The notes: a model not told the origin generated them from the sequence alone. A stretch of DNA of 64,000 bases from Planococcus sp. CP5-4_YE (GCF_019042655.1 NZ_JAHPZO010000001.1:398550-462549), one strand, 5' to 3'; counted from the first letter of the stretch, positions 49,490 through 58,329 are shown. Numbers and translations: made by a program.

Positions 49490-49536
49490 AAAATAATGCC
49501 GGTTTTAAAAAGCTGAAAGTTTTTTTACAAAAACTA

Positions 49537-49565
49537 TTGTCTTTTTTTAAACTGGCATATATAAT
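49537..49565 (+). promoter_or_regulatory. Promoter of the tRNA-Val gene
   Basis: TTGTCT, 17 nt, perfect TATAAT, 21 nt upstream of the mature tRNA. Confidence 0.75.
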
Positions 49566-49586
49566 AATAAATGTCCTTGAGATTGC

Positions 49587-49659
49587 GATTCCTTAGCTCA
49601 GCTGGGAGAGCGCTACCTTGACAGGGTAGAGGTCGCTGGTTCGAGCCCAGTAGGAATCA
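49587..49659 (+). tRNA. tRNA-Val (anticodon GAC)
   Basis: Cloverleaf of 73 nt: acceptor GATTCCT/AGGAATC, D-arm TAGCTCAGCTGGGAGAGC, anticodon stem CTACC/GGTAG with loop TTGACAG (GAC at 49620-49622), T-arm with GGTTCGAGCC, discriminator A. The CCA end is not encoded. It is a single tRNA gene with its own promoter and terminator. Confidence 0.95.
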
Positions 49660-49685
49660 TCAAGTGTATGCTGCGCGCTGCACAA

Positions 49686-49718
49686 AACACCATCCGGTTT
49701 TCTGGATGGTGTTTTTTT
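49686..49718 (+). terminator. Terminator of the tRNA-Val gene
   Basis: ACACCATCCGG and CTGGATGGTGT, 11-bp stem (one G-U), then TTTTTTT. Confidence 0.9.
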
Positions 49719-49743
49719 ATTATTCCCCTAAACTGTCCGAAAT

Positions 49744-49779
49744 AAAAAAGATGGAAGCCCGCGGGCTTCCATCTTTTTT
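49744..49779. terminator. Terminator of the TRAP transporter operon
   Basis: A perfect palindrome: AAAAAAGATGGAAGCCC and its complement around GC. T6 follows on the minus strand directly after the permease stop. Confidence 0.92.
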
Positions 49780-49780
49780 A

Positions 49781-51814
49781 TTATGCAGTTTGAGCTTTGC
49801 CTGTCTTTTTCTCTCTCGACATCCATTGGATCGCGAACAAAATGATAAATACAGCCGCCCCGATAAGATCCGTAAATCCTTCCGGGTAGATCAAGGCAAT
49901 CCCTGTAACAAATGTGATGATTCGCTCAATCCAATTGAGCTTGCGGTACCAATAACCGATCAAACCGGCACCGATCGCGATCATTCCAGCGATAGCCGTA
50001 ATCAACACCCAGATCAATTCGGTCCAGGTCGTGTCAATCATCAATAGTTCAGGCGACAAGACGAACATATACGGAATGATAAATGCCGCAATGGCTAGCT
50101 TCGCCGCATTGAACCCAGTGCGTATCGGCTCCCCTCCGGAAATCCCGGAAGCTGCGAAGGCAGCGAGCGCGACCGGCGGGGTGATATCTGCAATAATCCC
50201 GAAATAGAAAACGAACAAATGCGCAGACAACGCGACAACAATCGGAACAGCTGCGCCAGCAGGCTCATCGACCATCAGCAAAGTGATGATGGCAGGAGCA
50301 GCAATGGTGGACGTGATGACGTAGTTTGCCGTTGTCGGTGATCCCATGCCGAGCACAATCGCTGCAAGCATAGTGAAGAACAATGTCAATAGGACGTTCC
50401 CGCCAGATGCGGAAACGAGCCCGTTTGCCAAGGACAAGCCAAGCCCGGTTTTGACGACCACCCCGACGATGATTCCTGCCGTTGCTGTCGCTGCTGCGAC
50501 CGCAAGTGCAGTTCTGGCCCCGTCTACAAGGGCGTGGATAATATCTTTAAAGCCAAGGCGTGTTTCTTTATTAAAGGCACTGACAAAAATCGTCAGCAAA
50601 ATACCGTATAAAGCCGCTTGCATCGTTGGTATTCCGACCAGCAAGAATAAGATAATTGCAAGAATCGGTGTCAACAGATAGATTTTTTTCAATACTTCCT
50701 TGCGGTCTGGCATTTCTTCCGGCGACAGGCCTTTCAAACCGATCCGTTTCGCCTCGAAATGCGTCATGATCCAAACGCCTGTAAAGTACAGGAGTGCTGG
50801 AATGGCGGCCGCTTTGGCAATTTCCCAATATGTGACGCCGCCGATGAATTCGACCATCAGGAACGCTGCCGCCCCCATGATCGGAGGCATCAATTGGCCA
50901 CCTGTCGAAGCTGCGGCTTCAACGCCGCCAGCAAATTCTTTCTTATATCCCAGCTTTTTCATCATCGGAATCGTGTAAGACCCGGATGTTACTACGTTCG
51001 CGACCGAGCTTCCTGAGATGGTCCCTTGCAGAGCACTGGAGAAAATCGCCACCTTTGCCGGTCCGCCTGTCAAGTTTCCAGCTAACGACACGGCGAGGTC
51101 ATTGAAATACTGCCCTACCCCAGTCTTGACCAGGAAAGAACCGAATAACAGGAAGGTAAATATGAATGTTGCAGAGACCCCAATCGGTGTACCGAGAATC
51201 CCGTCCGTCGTGTAGAACATCAACTGGATCAATGACTCCAGGTCCTGTCCGCGGTGACGCAGAAATCCTGGGAAATAGGGGCCGAAGAAACCGTAGGTCA
51301 AAAACAATATCCCAATGATCGTGATCGGCATTCCGACGGCCCGCCGCGTTGCTTCAAGTGTTAAAATGACGGCTATAATCCCGACGATTAAATCGAGCTC
51401 GGTAACACGCCCGATGCGGAAGACTAAATCGTCATACATGATCGGCCAATAAGCACCGACTCCGACAGATAATAAGGCAAGTATGTAATCGTACCAAGCC
51501 ACTTTATGGCGCGCGCCTTTCCGGCGGCGCATCGGGAACAAGATGAAAATGAGCGATAATGCAAACCCTAAGTGAACAGAGCGCTGTATGTACGCTGTGT
51601 ATTGGCCGAAGATGGCCGTATATAACTGAAACAGTGAAAAGGCCAATAGCCCAAAAAACACGACATGTTTGATTATGCCTGACAAATCTCGGGTGTTCGA
51701 CTCCGGATCGTACTTTTGGAGAAGCTCTTTTTGCTGCTCCTCTGAAAAATGGTTTTCGTCTTCTGGAGGAAGCTTTTTTTGTTCTCTTTCTTCTGGCGAT
51801 AATTTATCACTCAT
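49781..51814 (-). CDS. TRAP transporter fused permease (TAXI type)
   Basis: A 677-residue membrane protein joining the small (DctQ-like, N-terminal four helices) and large (DctM-like, 12 helices) subunits in one chain. Conserved DctM-type segments are SGSSVANVVTSGSYTIPMMKK-like GTISGSSVANVVTSGSY, GGQLMPPIMGAAAFLM and GMGSPTTANYV. With the TAXI receptor it imports a solute using the Na+ gradient; the substrate is not known, dicarboxylates and glutamate being candidates. It overlaps the DUF1850 gene by 8 nt. Confidence 0.9.
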   Translation of the reverse strand: MSDKLSPEEREQKKLPPEDENHFSEEQQKELLQKYDPESNTRDLSGIIKHVVFFGLLAFSLFQLYTAIFGQYTAYIQRSVHLGFALSLIFILFPMRRRKGARHKVAWYDYILALLSVGVGAYWPIMYDDLVFRIGRVTELDLIVGIIAVILTLEATRRAVGMPITIIGILFLTYGFFGPYFPGFLRHRGQDLESLIQLMFYTTDGILGTPIGVSATFIFTFLLFGSFLVKTGVGQYFNDLAVSLAGNLTGGPAKVAIFSSALQGTISGSSVANVVTSGSYTIPMMKKLGYKKEFAGGVEAAASTGGQLMPPIMGAAAFLMVEFIGGVTYWEIAKAAAIPALLYFTGVWIMTHFEAKRIGLKGLSPEEMPDRKEVLKKIYLLTPILAIILFLLVGIPTMQAALYGILLTIFVSAFNKETRLGFKDIIHALVDGARTALAVAAATATAGIIVGVVVKTGLGLSLANGLVSASGGNVLLTLFFTMLAAIVLGMGSPTTANYVITSTIAAPAIITLLMVDEPAGAAVPIVVALSAHLFVFYFGIIADITPPVALAAFAASGISGGEPIRTGFNAAKLAIAAFIIPYMFVLSPELLMIDTTWTELIWVLITAIAGMIAIGAGLIGYWYRKLNWIERIITFVTGIALIYPEGFTDLIGAAVFIILFAIQWMSREKKTGKAQTA

Positions 51815-52331
51815 AATAGATGTTCACTCCTTCTAATTGCTGATAAATGGATAGGCGCTGGGCACGGAATGTGTAAATCTTGCCTCTTTCTAAACTCTTC
51901 TTTAAATCGAGTTCTTTTCCTGCGAATAGGAAAGCGAGTTCCGCGTCCACGTCCCCGACTAGCAACCGGAATTCGGGCAGCTTCCGCTTCATATCCTTAA
52001 TAAAGTATTTCCCGTCTTTTTCGACAAAACGCTCCCCTTCTCCTGCATTCGACGGCATGCCGATATTGAAATCTTCGTACTCAAGTTCCGTCAGCACTAA
52101 TTGCCCCTCATCATCAAGGCGGTAACTTTCGATCACATCCGATAGATGGATCGAATGTGTATAGCGGATCTTGAAGCGGTCTTCTACCACTGGAACGCGC
52201 GCTGCAATTTCGTTTGATTCCGAATCGATGAAGACGAAGTGTTTCTTATATGGAATGAAGAAAAGTGCGGAGCAGATAAGGATGAGGATGGTTAATATAA
52301 GAAGGACTTTGAGAATCCTATTATTCCGCAA
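51807..52331 (-). CDS. DUF1850 protein of the TAXI-TRAP operon
   Basis: A 174-residue protein with one N-terminal membrane helix (about 6-28) and an outer beta-rich domain; RYTHSIHLSDVIESYRL is the DUF1850 signature region. TTG start six bases after AGGGGG. DUF1850 genes accompany TAXI-TRAP permeases in many bacteria, but their role is unknown; an accessory subunit is the obvious guess. It lies between receptor and permease genes. Confidence 0.83.
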   Translation of the reverse strand: MRNNRILKVLLILTILILICSALFFIPYKKHFVFIDSESNEIAARVPVVEDRFKIRYTHSIHLSDVIESYRLDDEGQLVLTELEYEDFNIGMPSNAGEGERFVEKDGKYFIKDMKRKLPEFRLLVGDVDAELAFLFAGKELDLKKSLERGKIYTFRAQRLSIYQQLEGVNIYYE

Positions 52332-52350
52332 GATGATCCCCCTAATTACA

Positions 52351-52396
52351 AAAAATAAATAACGACGATAAAGCTTATGCTTTATCGCCCGTTATT
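52351..52396 (-). terminator. Hairpin between the receptor and DUF1850 genes
   Basis: CGATAAAGC/GCTTTATCG extended by AATAACG/CGTTATT around small bulges, then TATTTTTTG on the minus strand. It likely acts as a leaky terminator so that the receptor is made in excess. Confidence 0.7.
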
Positions 52397-52407
52397 CTGA
52401 TCAATTC

Positions 52408-53385
52408 TTATTGGTTTACTTCATCGAAGTAACGCTGAGCGCCAGGATGGATGTCGATTCCAATACCGTCTAGAGCTGTTTCAGCCTTGATGAAATCAGC
52501 TTTAGCGTGTTGGATTTGATCCGTGTTTTCATAAATAGCTTTTGTGATGTCATAGACCGTATCTTCCGAAATGTCGTTTTGGACGACAAGCATAGCCAGA
52601 ACAGACACTGTCTCAACTTCTTCAGTCAATCCGTACGTACCGGATGGAACAACATCTTCCGCATAGTATGGGTATTTCTCGATCAGTTCAGCTGCTTTAT
52701 CTGCTGCAACAGGGACAATATTAACATCAGAAGTTGCACTCAAGCTTTCCACTGCGCCAGTAGGCGTTCCAGCTGTGATGAATGCTGCATCGATTTGTCC
52801 GGATTGCAAGCTTTCCTGTGACTCGCCAAAGTCCAAGTTCTGTGCATCGACATCATCCATCGTCATCCCGTGGATTTCAAGCAATTGCTCAGCATTGATA
52901 TAGGTACCTGAACCAGGTGCTCCGACAGATACCGATTTACCGGCCAAGTCTTCAAATGCCGTGATGCCAGACCCTTCAGTCGTGACGATCTGGATCGTTT
53001 CTGGGTAAAGAGCCCCGATAGCGGAGACGCTGTCGATGACTTCCCCTTCGAACATGTTCGAACCTTCAGATGCGTAGAAAGCCGTGTCTGTCTGCACAAA
53101 AGCGATCTCGCCCGTGCCATCAGCAAGTGATGTCATGTTCGCTGCAGATGCCTGGGACACTTCGGCAGTCGTATCGATGCCTGTCTCATTCTCAATGATC
53201 GTCGCCATCGCTCCGCCAAGCGGATAGTAAGTACCTGTTGTTCCACCAGTCAATACACTGATGAATTCCGGCTCAGCTGCTCCGCCGCCTTCTCCATCAT
53301 TTGCTGCATCGTCTCCACAGCCTGCTAGGAATACGGATCCGGCCAAAGCGACAGTCGCATAGAATCCAAACTTTTTGTTTAACAT
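52408..53385 (-). CDS. TAXI-family TRAP solute-binding lipoprotein
   Basis: A 325-residue receptor. The signal ends in LAGC (Cys23); TGGTTGTYYPLGGAMA, AAEVSQASAANMTSL-like TAEVSQASAAN, FVQTDTAFYA and VSVGAPGSGTY are TAXI signatures. It captures the solute outside and hands it to the fused permease. It is the first gene of the three-gene operon, with AAAGGGAGG upstream. Confidence 0.92.
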   Translation of the reverse strand: MLNKKFGFYATVALAGSVFLAGCGDDAANDGEGGGAAEPEFISVLTGGTTGTYYPLGGAMATIIENETGIDTTAEVSQASAANMTSLADGTGEIAFVQTDTAFYASEGSNMFEGEVIDSVSAIGALYPETIQIVTTEGSGITAFEDLAGKSVSVGAPGSGTYINAEQLLEIHGMTMDDVDAQNLDFGESQESLQSGQIDAAFITAGTPTGAVESLSATSDVNIVPVAADKAAELIEKYPYYAEDVVPSGTYGLTEEVETVSVLAMLVVQNDISEDTVYDITKAIYENTDQIQHAKADFIKAETALDGIGIDIHPGAQRYFDEVNQ

Positions 53386-53424
53386 AAATCGGCCTCCCTT
53401 TATCTATAGTTTCTTTCACCCTTC

Positions 53425-53455
53425 ATATTACCATGACTTTCTGTCCAGCTGTCAA
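53425..53455 (-). promoter_or_regulatory. Promoter of the TAXI-TRAP operon
   Basis: Perfect TTGACA with TAATAT (extended by TGG) 19 nt downstream on the minus strand. Spacing is long, so activity may be weak or regulated. Confidence 0.55.
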
Positions 53456-53514
53456 TTTAATTTTTTCAAATGGAATCGGTTTCAAACCAAATTTATGGCA
53501 ATAAAACCCTTTTT

Positions 53515-54099
53515 TTATATTTCCGCTCCAGGTACATGAGTTTCAGGCGCTGTCTCTTCAGGAGTGAGGTCTTCGAAGCTTCTGCCTTCCTCTTCCAAGT
53601 CTCGTGTTCTGTGGGCAATACGGGCTGAGGCACACGCCGCGATGCTCGAAACCAAGTCGTCGAGGAATGTATGGACATGCTCTCCATATTTCGTATCGAG
53701 CTTATGGATGATACCGGTTTTGTTTTTATCCAAATGACCAAATGTCGTCACGGCAATGCTGCCATAAGTGAGTACTGCGCCGAGGCCGATCATTTCATCA
53801 ACGCCGAACAAGCCTTCATCCGACCCGACGATCTGTTGAAGTGGCTGGGACAATTTGCCTTGCTCCGCCAGTTCATCGAGTTCAATCCCGACTAGGAGGG
53901 CATGCTGCATTTCCCGCTTGCGCAATACGCTTTCGACAGACTCGATGCAATGGTCCAGCGTCAATCCTTCATTAAAAGGCAATTGCATTTCCAACACAAT
54001 TTCTGCGATATCTTCTTTCGTAACGCCCCTTCTTTCCAAAGCTTCATGCGTCGCTTTCGTCACTTCTTCTGAATGCACACGGAAACGTCCTCCATCCAT
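53515..54099 (-). CDS. pgpA: Phosphatidylglycerophosphatase A-like protein
   Basis: A 194-residue protein of the PgpA/YutG family (B. subtilis yutG). Typical parts: VLEMQLPFNEGLTLDHCIESVESVL, a hydrophobic stretch LGAVLTYGSIAVTTFG, KLDTKYGEHVHTFLDDLVSSIAACASARIAHR with acidic active-site residues. PgpA removes phosphate from phosphatidylglycerol phosphate; the Gram-positive members lack some of the membrane helices of E. coli PgpA, so their exact substrate is less sure. Single gene, divergent from yjcH. Confidence 0.83.
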   Translation of the reverse strand: MDGGRFRVHSEEVTKATHEALERRGVTKEDIAEIVLEMQLPFNEGLTLDHCIESVESVLRKREMQHALLVGIELDELAEQGKLSQPLQQIVGSDEGLFGVDEMIGLGAVLTYGSIAVTTFGHLDKNKTGIIHKLDTKYGEHVHTFLDDLVSSIAACASARIAHRTRDLEEEGRSFEDLTPEETAPETHVPGAEI

Positions 54100-54206
54100 G
54101 ATGCGATCCCCTCTCTCTATTTGGATTTGTCTTCTTGTCCATTATACCTTGCATAGTGGAATATGTTACAATTTTTGTACAATAGATTTTAGAAGGAGGC
54201 AACATC

Positions 54207-54929
54207 ATGAACAAAGGAAGCGTAGAAGATTTCACGCTTTACAGCGATGCCTTGGGAGAAGACGTGCAAGTGCTCGTCCACTTGCCGGCAAATTATTCCC
54301 CCCTCTATAAATACAGCCTCGTCATTGCATCAGATGGCAAGGATTATTTCCAGCTCGGCCGTGTGCCGCGCGTCGTTGATGAATTGCTGGAAAACCAAGA
54401 AATTGAGAACATCATCTTCGTTGGTATTCCTTACAAAAGCGTGGAAGATCGCAACCGGAAATACGAGCCGACCGGCGAACAGCATGCCGCTTATTTGCGG
54501 TTCTTAGCCCATGAGCTGACGCCTTACCTCGATGAGAAATACCCGACCTACCAAGTCGGCATGGGCCGGACATTAATCGGCGATTCGCTGGCAGCCACCG
54601 CTTCCTTGATGGCTGCACTGAAATACCCGAATATTTTCGGGCGCGTCATTCTCCAATCGCCGAAAGTGGGACCGGAAATGATGCAAGCTGTTGAGAAGTT
54701 TTCGATGAACAATTCGTTCACCGTCTATCACGTCATCGGCTCGGAAGAAACCGAAGTCAAATTGACCAACGGGGAAACCGCCGACTTTCTCACGCCGAAC
54801 CGCGAGTTGAATGAGTTGATGAAAAATAAAGGGTTTTCGCTGTTTTACGAAGAATTCAAAGGAGACCATACATGGAAATACTGGCAGCCTGACCTGAAAC
54901 GGGCATTGCTAATGAATTTCGGCATGTAA
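54207..54929 (+). CDS. yjcH: Alpha/beta-hydrolase esterase (YjcH)
   Basis: A 240-residue esterase-D-like hydrolase. The nucleophile elbow is GDSLA (Ser127), preceded by TLI; the acid and base are probably the Asp/Glu near 190 and His in GDHTW (about 225). The fold is that of enterochelin-esterase-like proteins. Followed by yjcG and yjcF, the B. subtilis order, but 75 nt separate it from yjcG. Substrate unknown. AGAAGGAGG lies before ATG. Confidence 0.85.
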   Translation: MNKGSVEDFTLYSDALGEDVQVLVHLPANYSPLYKYSLVIASDGKDYFQLGRVPRVVDELLENQEIENIIFVGIPYKSVEDRNRKYEPTGEQHAAYLRFLAHELTPYLDEKYPTYQVGMGRTLIGDSLAATASLMAALKYPNIFGRVILQSPKVGPEMMQAVEKFSMNNSFTVYHVIGSEETEVKLTNGETADFLTPNRELNELMKNKGFSLFYEEFKGDHTWKYWQPDLKRALLMNFGM

Positions 54930-55004
54930 GCCTTAAGGAAACAAATTGAACAATTTGATATAATTGAATAGCAAGCATTTATTAGATGAGGAGGTCTATT
55001 GATT

Positions 55005-55523
55005 ATGAAATATGGCATTGCAGCATTTCCATCAAAAAAATTACAAGACTTGGCGAATTCCTACCGGAAGCGCTATGACCCGCATTACGAGTTGATCACG
55101 CCCCATATTACATTAAAAGGGCCTTTCGAAGCGGATGACTCGGAAGTTAAAGCGATGGCAGAGGAGCTCGGCAACATCGCCAAGCGCCAAAAGCCTTTCC
55201 GTATCCACGCAACGCGCGTCAGCACGTTCACCCCGGTGACGAACGCTTTGTACTTCAAGATTGAACCTTCAAAAGAGCTGATGGATCTTCACGAAGACCT
55301 CCACTCCGATTTTCTTGGCGGTATGCCGGATCATCCTTTTGTGCCCCATATCACTATCGCCCAGAAATTATCGGATTCCGAACACGCAGATGTTTATGGG
55401 CAATTGAAGATGGCTGGCATCGACCACGAAGAGGCGATTGACCGTGTCCACTTGCTTTATCAATTGGAAGATGGTTCGTGGACAGTCTACGACACATTCC
55501 GATTAACAGGAGATGAAGCTTAA
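55005..55523 (+). CDS. yjcG: YjcG, 2H-phosphoesterase family
   Basis: A 172-residue LigT-like protein with the two catalytic motifs HITL (34-37) and HITI (115-118) intact. 2H enzymes act on 2'-5' linkages or cyclic phosphodiesters of RNA and nucleotides; YjcG's substrate is unknown. ATG 55005 follows GAGGAGG. Its stop is followed directly by the yjcF start. Confidence 0.9.
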   Translation: MKYGIAAFPSKKLQDLANSYRKRYDPHYELITPHITLKGPFEADDSEVKAMAEELGNIAKRQKPFRIHATRVSTFTPVTNALYFKIEPSKELMDLHEDLHSDFLGGMPDHPFVPHITIAQKLSDSEHADVYGQLKMAGIDHEEAIDRVHLLYQLEDGSWTVYDTFRLTGDEA

Positions 55524-55952
55524 TTGCAGAAAGTCAAAATTGTTGAAACCGAACTCGAAAAAGAACAGGCTTTTGAAATCCGCCGAAAAGTTTTCGTCGA
55601 TGAGCAAGGCGTCGCCCTTCATGTAGAAATGGATGAGCACGACGACAGCGCCACTCATTTTATCGGTTATGAACTGGAACAGCCGATTGCCGCTGCACGC
55701 ATACGAGAATACGAGCAAGGCGTCGGTAAGGTCGAACGCGTCTGCGTCTTGCCTGAATACCGCGGCCACCATTTTGGTGCAGGGATGATGGAACAACTCG
55801 AGGAATATGCCCGCTCAATCGGCTATTTCCGCTTGCAGCTCAATTCTCAAAGCCATGCCATCCCGTTTTACGAACGGCTTGGCTATGATGTGGTCTCTCC
55901 TGAATTCATGGACGCCGGCATTCCCCACCGCCAAATGGAAAAAACCCTATAA
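55524..55952 (+). CDS. yjcF: GNAT-family N-acetyltransferase (YjcF)
   Basis: A 142-residue acetyl-CoA-dependent transferase. VERVCVLPEYRGHHFGAGMME contains the acetyl-CoA pyrophosphate loop (RGHHFG), and FYERLGYDVVSPEF is the usual C-terminal motif. TTG start immediately after the yjcG stop, with AGGAGATG as ribosome site. Acceptor unknown. The stop codon lies in the large hairpin shared with fabI. Confidence 0.88.
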   Translation: MQKVKIVETELEKEQAFEIRRKVFVDEQGVALHVEMDEHDDSATHFIGYELEQPIAAARIREYEQGVGKVERVCVLPEYRGHHFGAGMMEQLEEYARSIGYFRLQLNSQSHAIPFYERLGYDVVSPEFMDAGIPHRQMEKTL

Positions 55953-55998
55953 TAAAAACCTTCCGGTAAACTCCGGAAGGTTTTTATTATAGGGTTTT
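55941..55998. terminator. 26-bp perfect inverted repeat, shared terminator of yjcF and fabI
   Basis: Arms at 55941-55966 and 55973-55998 are perfect inverted copies around TAAACT. The core stem AACCTTCCGG is flanked by A/T runs on both sides, so it can stop both converging transcripts. Both stop codons lie inside the arms. Confidence 0.93.
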
Positions 55999-56767
55999 AT
56001 AAGACGTGATAACCGCTGTCGACGTGCAAGACTTCGCCCGTGATGCCGCGTGACATATTGCTGAACAAGAAGACGGCCGTCTCGCCAACCTCTTCCGGTG
56101 TCGTGTTGCGGCGAAGCGGTGCTTTTTCTTCGATTTCACGCAAAATCGAGTTGAAGTCGCTGACGCCTTTAGAAGACAATGTGCGGATTGGGCCGGATGA
56201 AATCGCATTGACGCGGATATCGTGCTTGCCAAGGTCCGCTGCCAAATAACGGACAGACATTTCAAGCGATGCTTTGGCAACGCCCATGACATTGTAGTTC
56301 GGCATGACGCGCTCTCCGCCGATGTAAGTCAGCGCTACGATGCTTCCGCCTTCTGTCATCAACGGTTTTGCATATTTCGAAACGATCGTCAGTGAGTACG
56401 AGCTGATGTTATGCGCGAGCAAAAAGCCGTCGCGCGATGTATCGGAAAAGTCGCCTGACAATTCTTCGGTTTTTGCGAACGCGATGCAATGTGCCAGCCC
56501 GTCGATTTTTCCAGCGCTTTCTTTGATCGTGTTGAAGCATTTCTCTACGTCCTCGTCACTGGTCACATCACATGGCAAGATCTGCTCATGATTGCCATCG
56601 AGTGTCGCGACCAAATCACGCACCGACTTTTCAAAGCGCTCCCCTGCATATGTAAAGATCAAGTTCGCTCCAGCCGCGTCCAATGAACGCGCAATTCCCC
56701 ATGCGATGCTGCGCTTATTGGCGACCCCCATGATGACGTATGTTTTATCTTTTAATGAAATCGACAT
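55997..56767 (-). CDS. fabI: Enoyl-[acyl-carrier-protein] reductase, NADH/NADPH
   Basis: A 256-residue SDR-type enzyme for the last step of fatty-acid elongation. The cofactor start VIMGVANKRSIAWGIA, and the catalytic Tyr148, Tyr158 and Lys165 in YIGGERVMPNYNVMGVAK are the FabI pattern; triclosan-type inhibitors bind here in relatives. Single gene behind a FapR operator, with TTAGGAGGT as ribosome site. Confidence 0.96.
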   Translation of the reverse strand: MSISLKDKTYVIMGVANKRSIAWGIARSLDAAGANLIFTYAGERFEKSVRDLVATLDGNHEQILPCDVTSDEDVEKCFNTIKESAGKIDGLAHCIAFAKTEELSGDFSDTSRDGFLLAHNISSYSLTIVSKYAKPLMTEGGSIVALTYIGGERVMPNYNVMGVAKASLEMSVRYLAADLGKHDIRVNAISSGPIRTLSSKGVSDFNSILREIEEKAPLRRNTTPEEVGETAVFLFSNMSRGITGEVLHVDSGYHVL

Positions 56768-56784
56768 ATATATACCTCCTAAGA

Positions 56785-56801
56785 TTATTACCTGGTACTA
56801 A
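56785..56801 (-). promoter_or_regulatory. FapR operator upstream of fabI
   Basis: On the minus strand TTAGTACCAGGTAATAA differs at two or three positions from the 17-bp FapR consensus inverted repeat (TTAGTACCTGGTACTAA type). FapR represses fatty-acid genes and is released by malonyl-CoA. The site overlaps the predicted transcription start. Confidence 0.9.
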
Positions 56802-56829
56802 TATTACCCCATAAAAAAAGAAAGTGCAA
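56801..56829 (-). promoter_or_regulatory. Promoter of fabI
   Basis: TTGCAC, 17 nt, TAATAT on the minus strand; the -10 abuts the FapR site. The -35 lies within the mgtE terminator stem. Confidence 0.75.
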
Positions 56830-56839
56830 TTGCACTTTC
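56812..56839 (-). terminator. Terminator of mgtE
   Basis: GAAAGTGCAATTGCACTTTC is a perfect palindrome followed by seven T on the minus strand. Confidence 0.8.
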
Positions 56840-56871
56840 CGGGATCTTGCTTCATTTATCTGTTTAACGGC

Positions 56872-58242
56872 TTATAAATTCGTCAGGAAGGTCGTCGCCA
56901 AGCCCAAATAAATGAGGATGGAAATGATATCGTTCAAAGTCGTGATGAACGGCCCAGACGCGACGGCAGGGTCGATCTTCATCCGATGGATCAATAACGG
57001 GATAAATGAGCCGGCCAAGGTCGCGACGAAAATCGAGCTGGCGACCGCAGTGCCGACCAACATCCCGATCAGCAGTTCAGACTTCCAAAAATAAACCAGT
57101 CCCACGACCACAATGCCGCAAATGACGCCCGTGATCAAGCCTGTCCCAGCCTCGCGGAACAACAGCTTCATCTTGCTTTCTTCTTCGATATCGCCCGTTG
57201 CAATACCGCGTACGGCAACCGCGAGCGCCTGCGTGCCGCTATTCCCCGCCATTCCGGCTATTAACGGGATAAACACGGCGAGCAGCGCCACTTGGTCGAG
57301 CGTCGCTTCGAACATGCCCATCAAGTTCGCTGTCAGCATGCCAAGGAAGGTCAGCAAGATGAGCCATGGCAAGCGTTTTTTCGCTGCTGTCAACGGGCCG
57401 CGGTCAAAGGTATCCATATCGGAGACGGCGGCCAATTTGGAGTAGTCATCAGACGCCTCTTCATCCAACACGTCGATGATGTCATCGACTGTGATGATGC
57501 CGAGCAGATGGTCCTGGAAATCCACGACTGGAAGTGCGAGAAAGTCATAGTCTTTGATCATGCGCGCGACTTCTTCCTGGTCTTCGCTTACTTGGACACT
57601 GACGACGCGGTCGTTCATGATTGCTTCAATCAAGGTATCTTCATCTGCAACAATCAAATCACGCAATGTCACGATGCCTGATAATTTGCGGTCTTCGTCG
57701 ATGACAAAGACATAATAGATCGTTTCGGCATTCGGTGCGGCATTGCGCAGGATGTTCATTGCTGAACGCACTGTCGAATTTTTCGGGATCGCGACAAATT
57801 CCGTCGTCATGATGGAACCTGCCGTATACTCCTCGTAATGCAGCAAGTCTTTAATCTGCTGAGCGGATTCTTTGTCCATGATCGTCAAATAGCTGGCGAC
57901 CTGGTCTTTGTTCAGTTCGTTGAGCACATCGACTGCATCATCGGTGTACATATAGGACAAGATATCGGATGCATAGCGTGTGTCCATTTCCTTGAACAAA
58001 TCTTCGTACTCGTCATCGTCCACTTCAATGGCTTCAAAAATATCCGCCATTTCTTTCGGAGAGAGATACTGATAGAGCAATTGCCTCGTTTCCCCGTCCG
58101 CTTTCTCGTAAAAGCTTGCTTGGTCGTATGGATGGTGGGACAAAAATTCTTCTCGGAATGCTTCGACATCCCCTTTTTTCAGCAGTTCGTGCAATAACTC
58201 TTCATTCAGTTCCTCGTCACGGATCTTCGTTTCGTCCATCAT
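56872..58242 (-). CDS. mgtE: Magnesium transporter MgtE
   Basis: A 456-residue Mg2+ channel: acidic N domain (1-130, helical superfamily), two CBS domains (about 138-255, with SIMTTEFVAIPKN and TVDDIIDVLDEE) that sense cytosolic Mg2+, a plug helix, then five membrane helices from about 285, with MAGNSGTQALAVAVRG forming part of the pore. GGAGGG precedes ATG. No M-box riboswitch fits in the 87-nt divergent spacer. Confidence 0.95.
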   Translation of the reverse strand: MMDETKIRDEELNEELLHELLKKGDVEAFREEFLSHHPYDQASFYEKADGETRQLLYQYLSPKEMADIFEAIEVDDDEYEDLFKEMDTRYASDILSYMYTDDAVDVLNELNKDQVASYLTIMDKESAQQIKDLLHYEEYTAGSIMTTEFVAIPKNSTVRSAMNILRNAAPNAETIYYVFVIDEDRKLSGIVTLRDLIVADEDTLIEAIMNDRVVSVQVSEDQEEVARMIKDYDFLALPVVDFQDHLLGIITVDDIIDVLDEEASDDYSKLAAVSDMDTFDRGPLTAAKKRLPWLILLTFLGMLTANLMGMFEATLDQVALLAVFIPLIAGMAGNSGTQALAVAVRGIATGDIEEESKMKLLFREAGTGLITGVICGIVVVGLVYFWKSELLIGMLVGTAVASSIFVATLAGSFIPLLIHRMKIDPAVASGPFITTLNDIISILIYLGLATTFLTNL

Positions 58243-58329
58243 GTATACTCCCTCCTTTCAATCATTTCTGCTTTATTCCAGATATGCGTTACACTGAAAT
58301 CAGTATATAGCTTATAGGAGCTGAAGAAT

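Noticed and set aside
49587..49659. tRNA-Val gene as an attachment site of an integrated element
   Set aside because: No integrase, no repeated tRNA 3' end downstream, and normal core genes on both sides.
58243..58329. M-box (ykoK) Mg2+ riboswitch upstream of mgtE
   Set aside because: The divergent spacer is only 87 nt and has none of the M-box landmarks.
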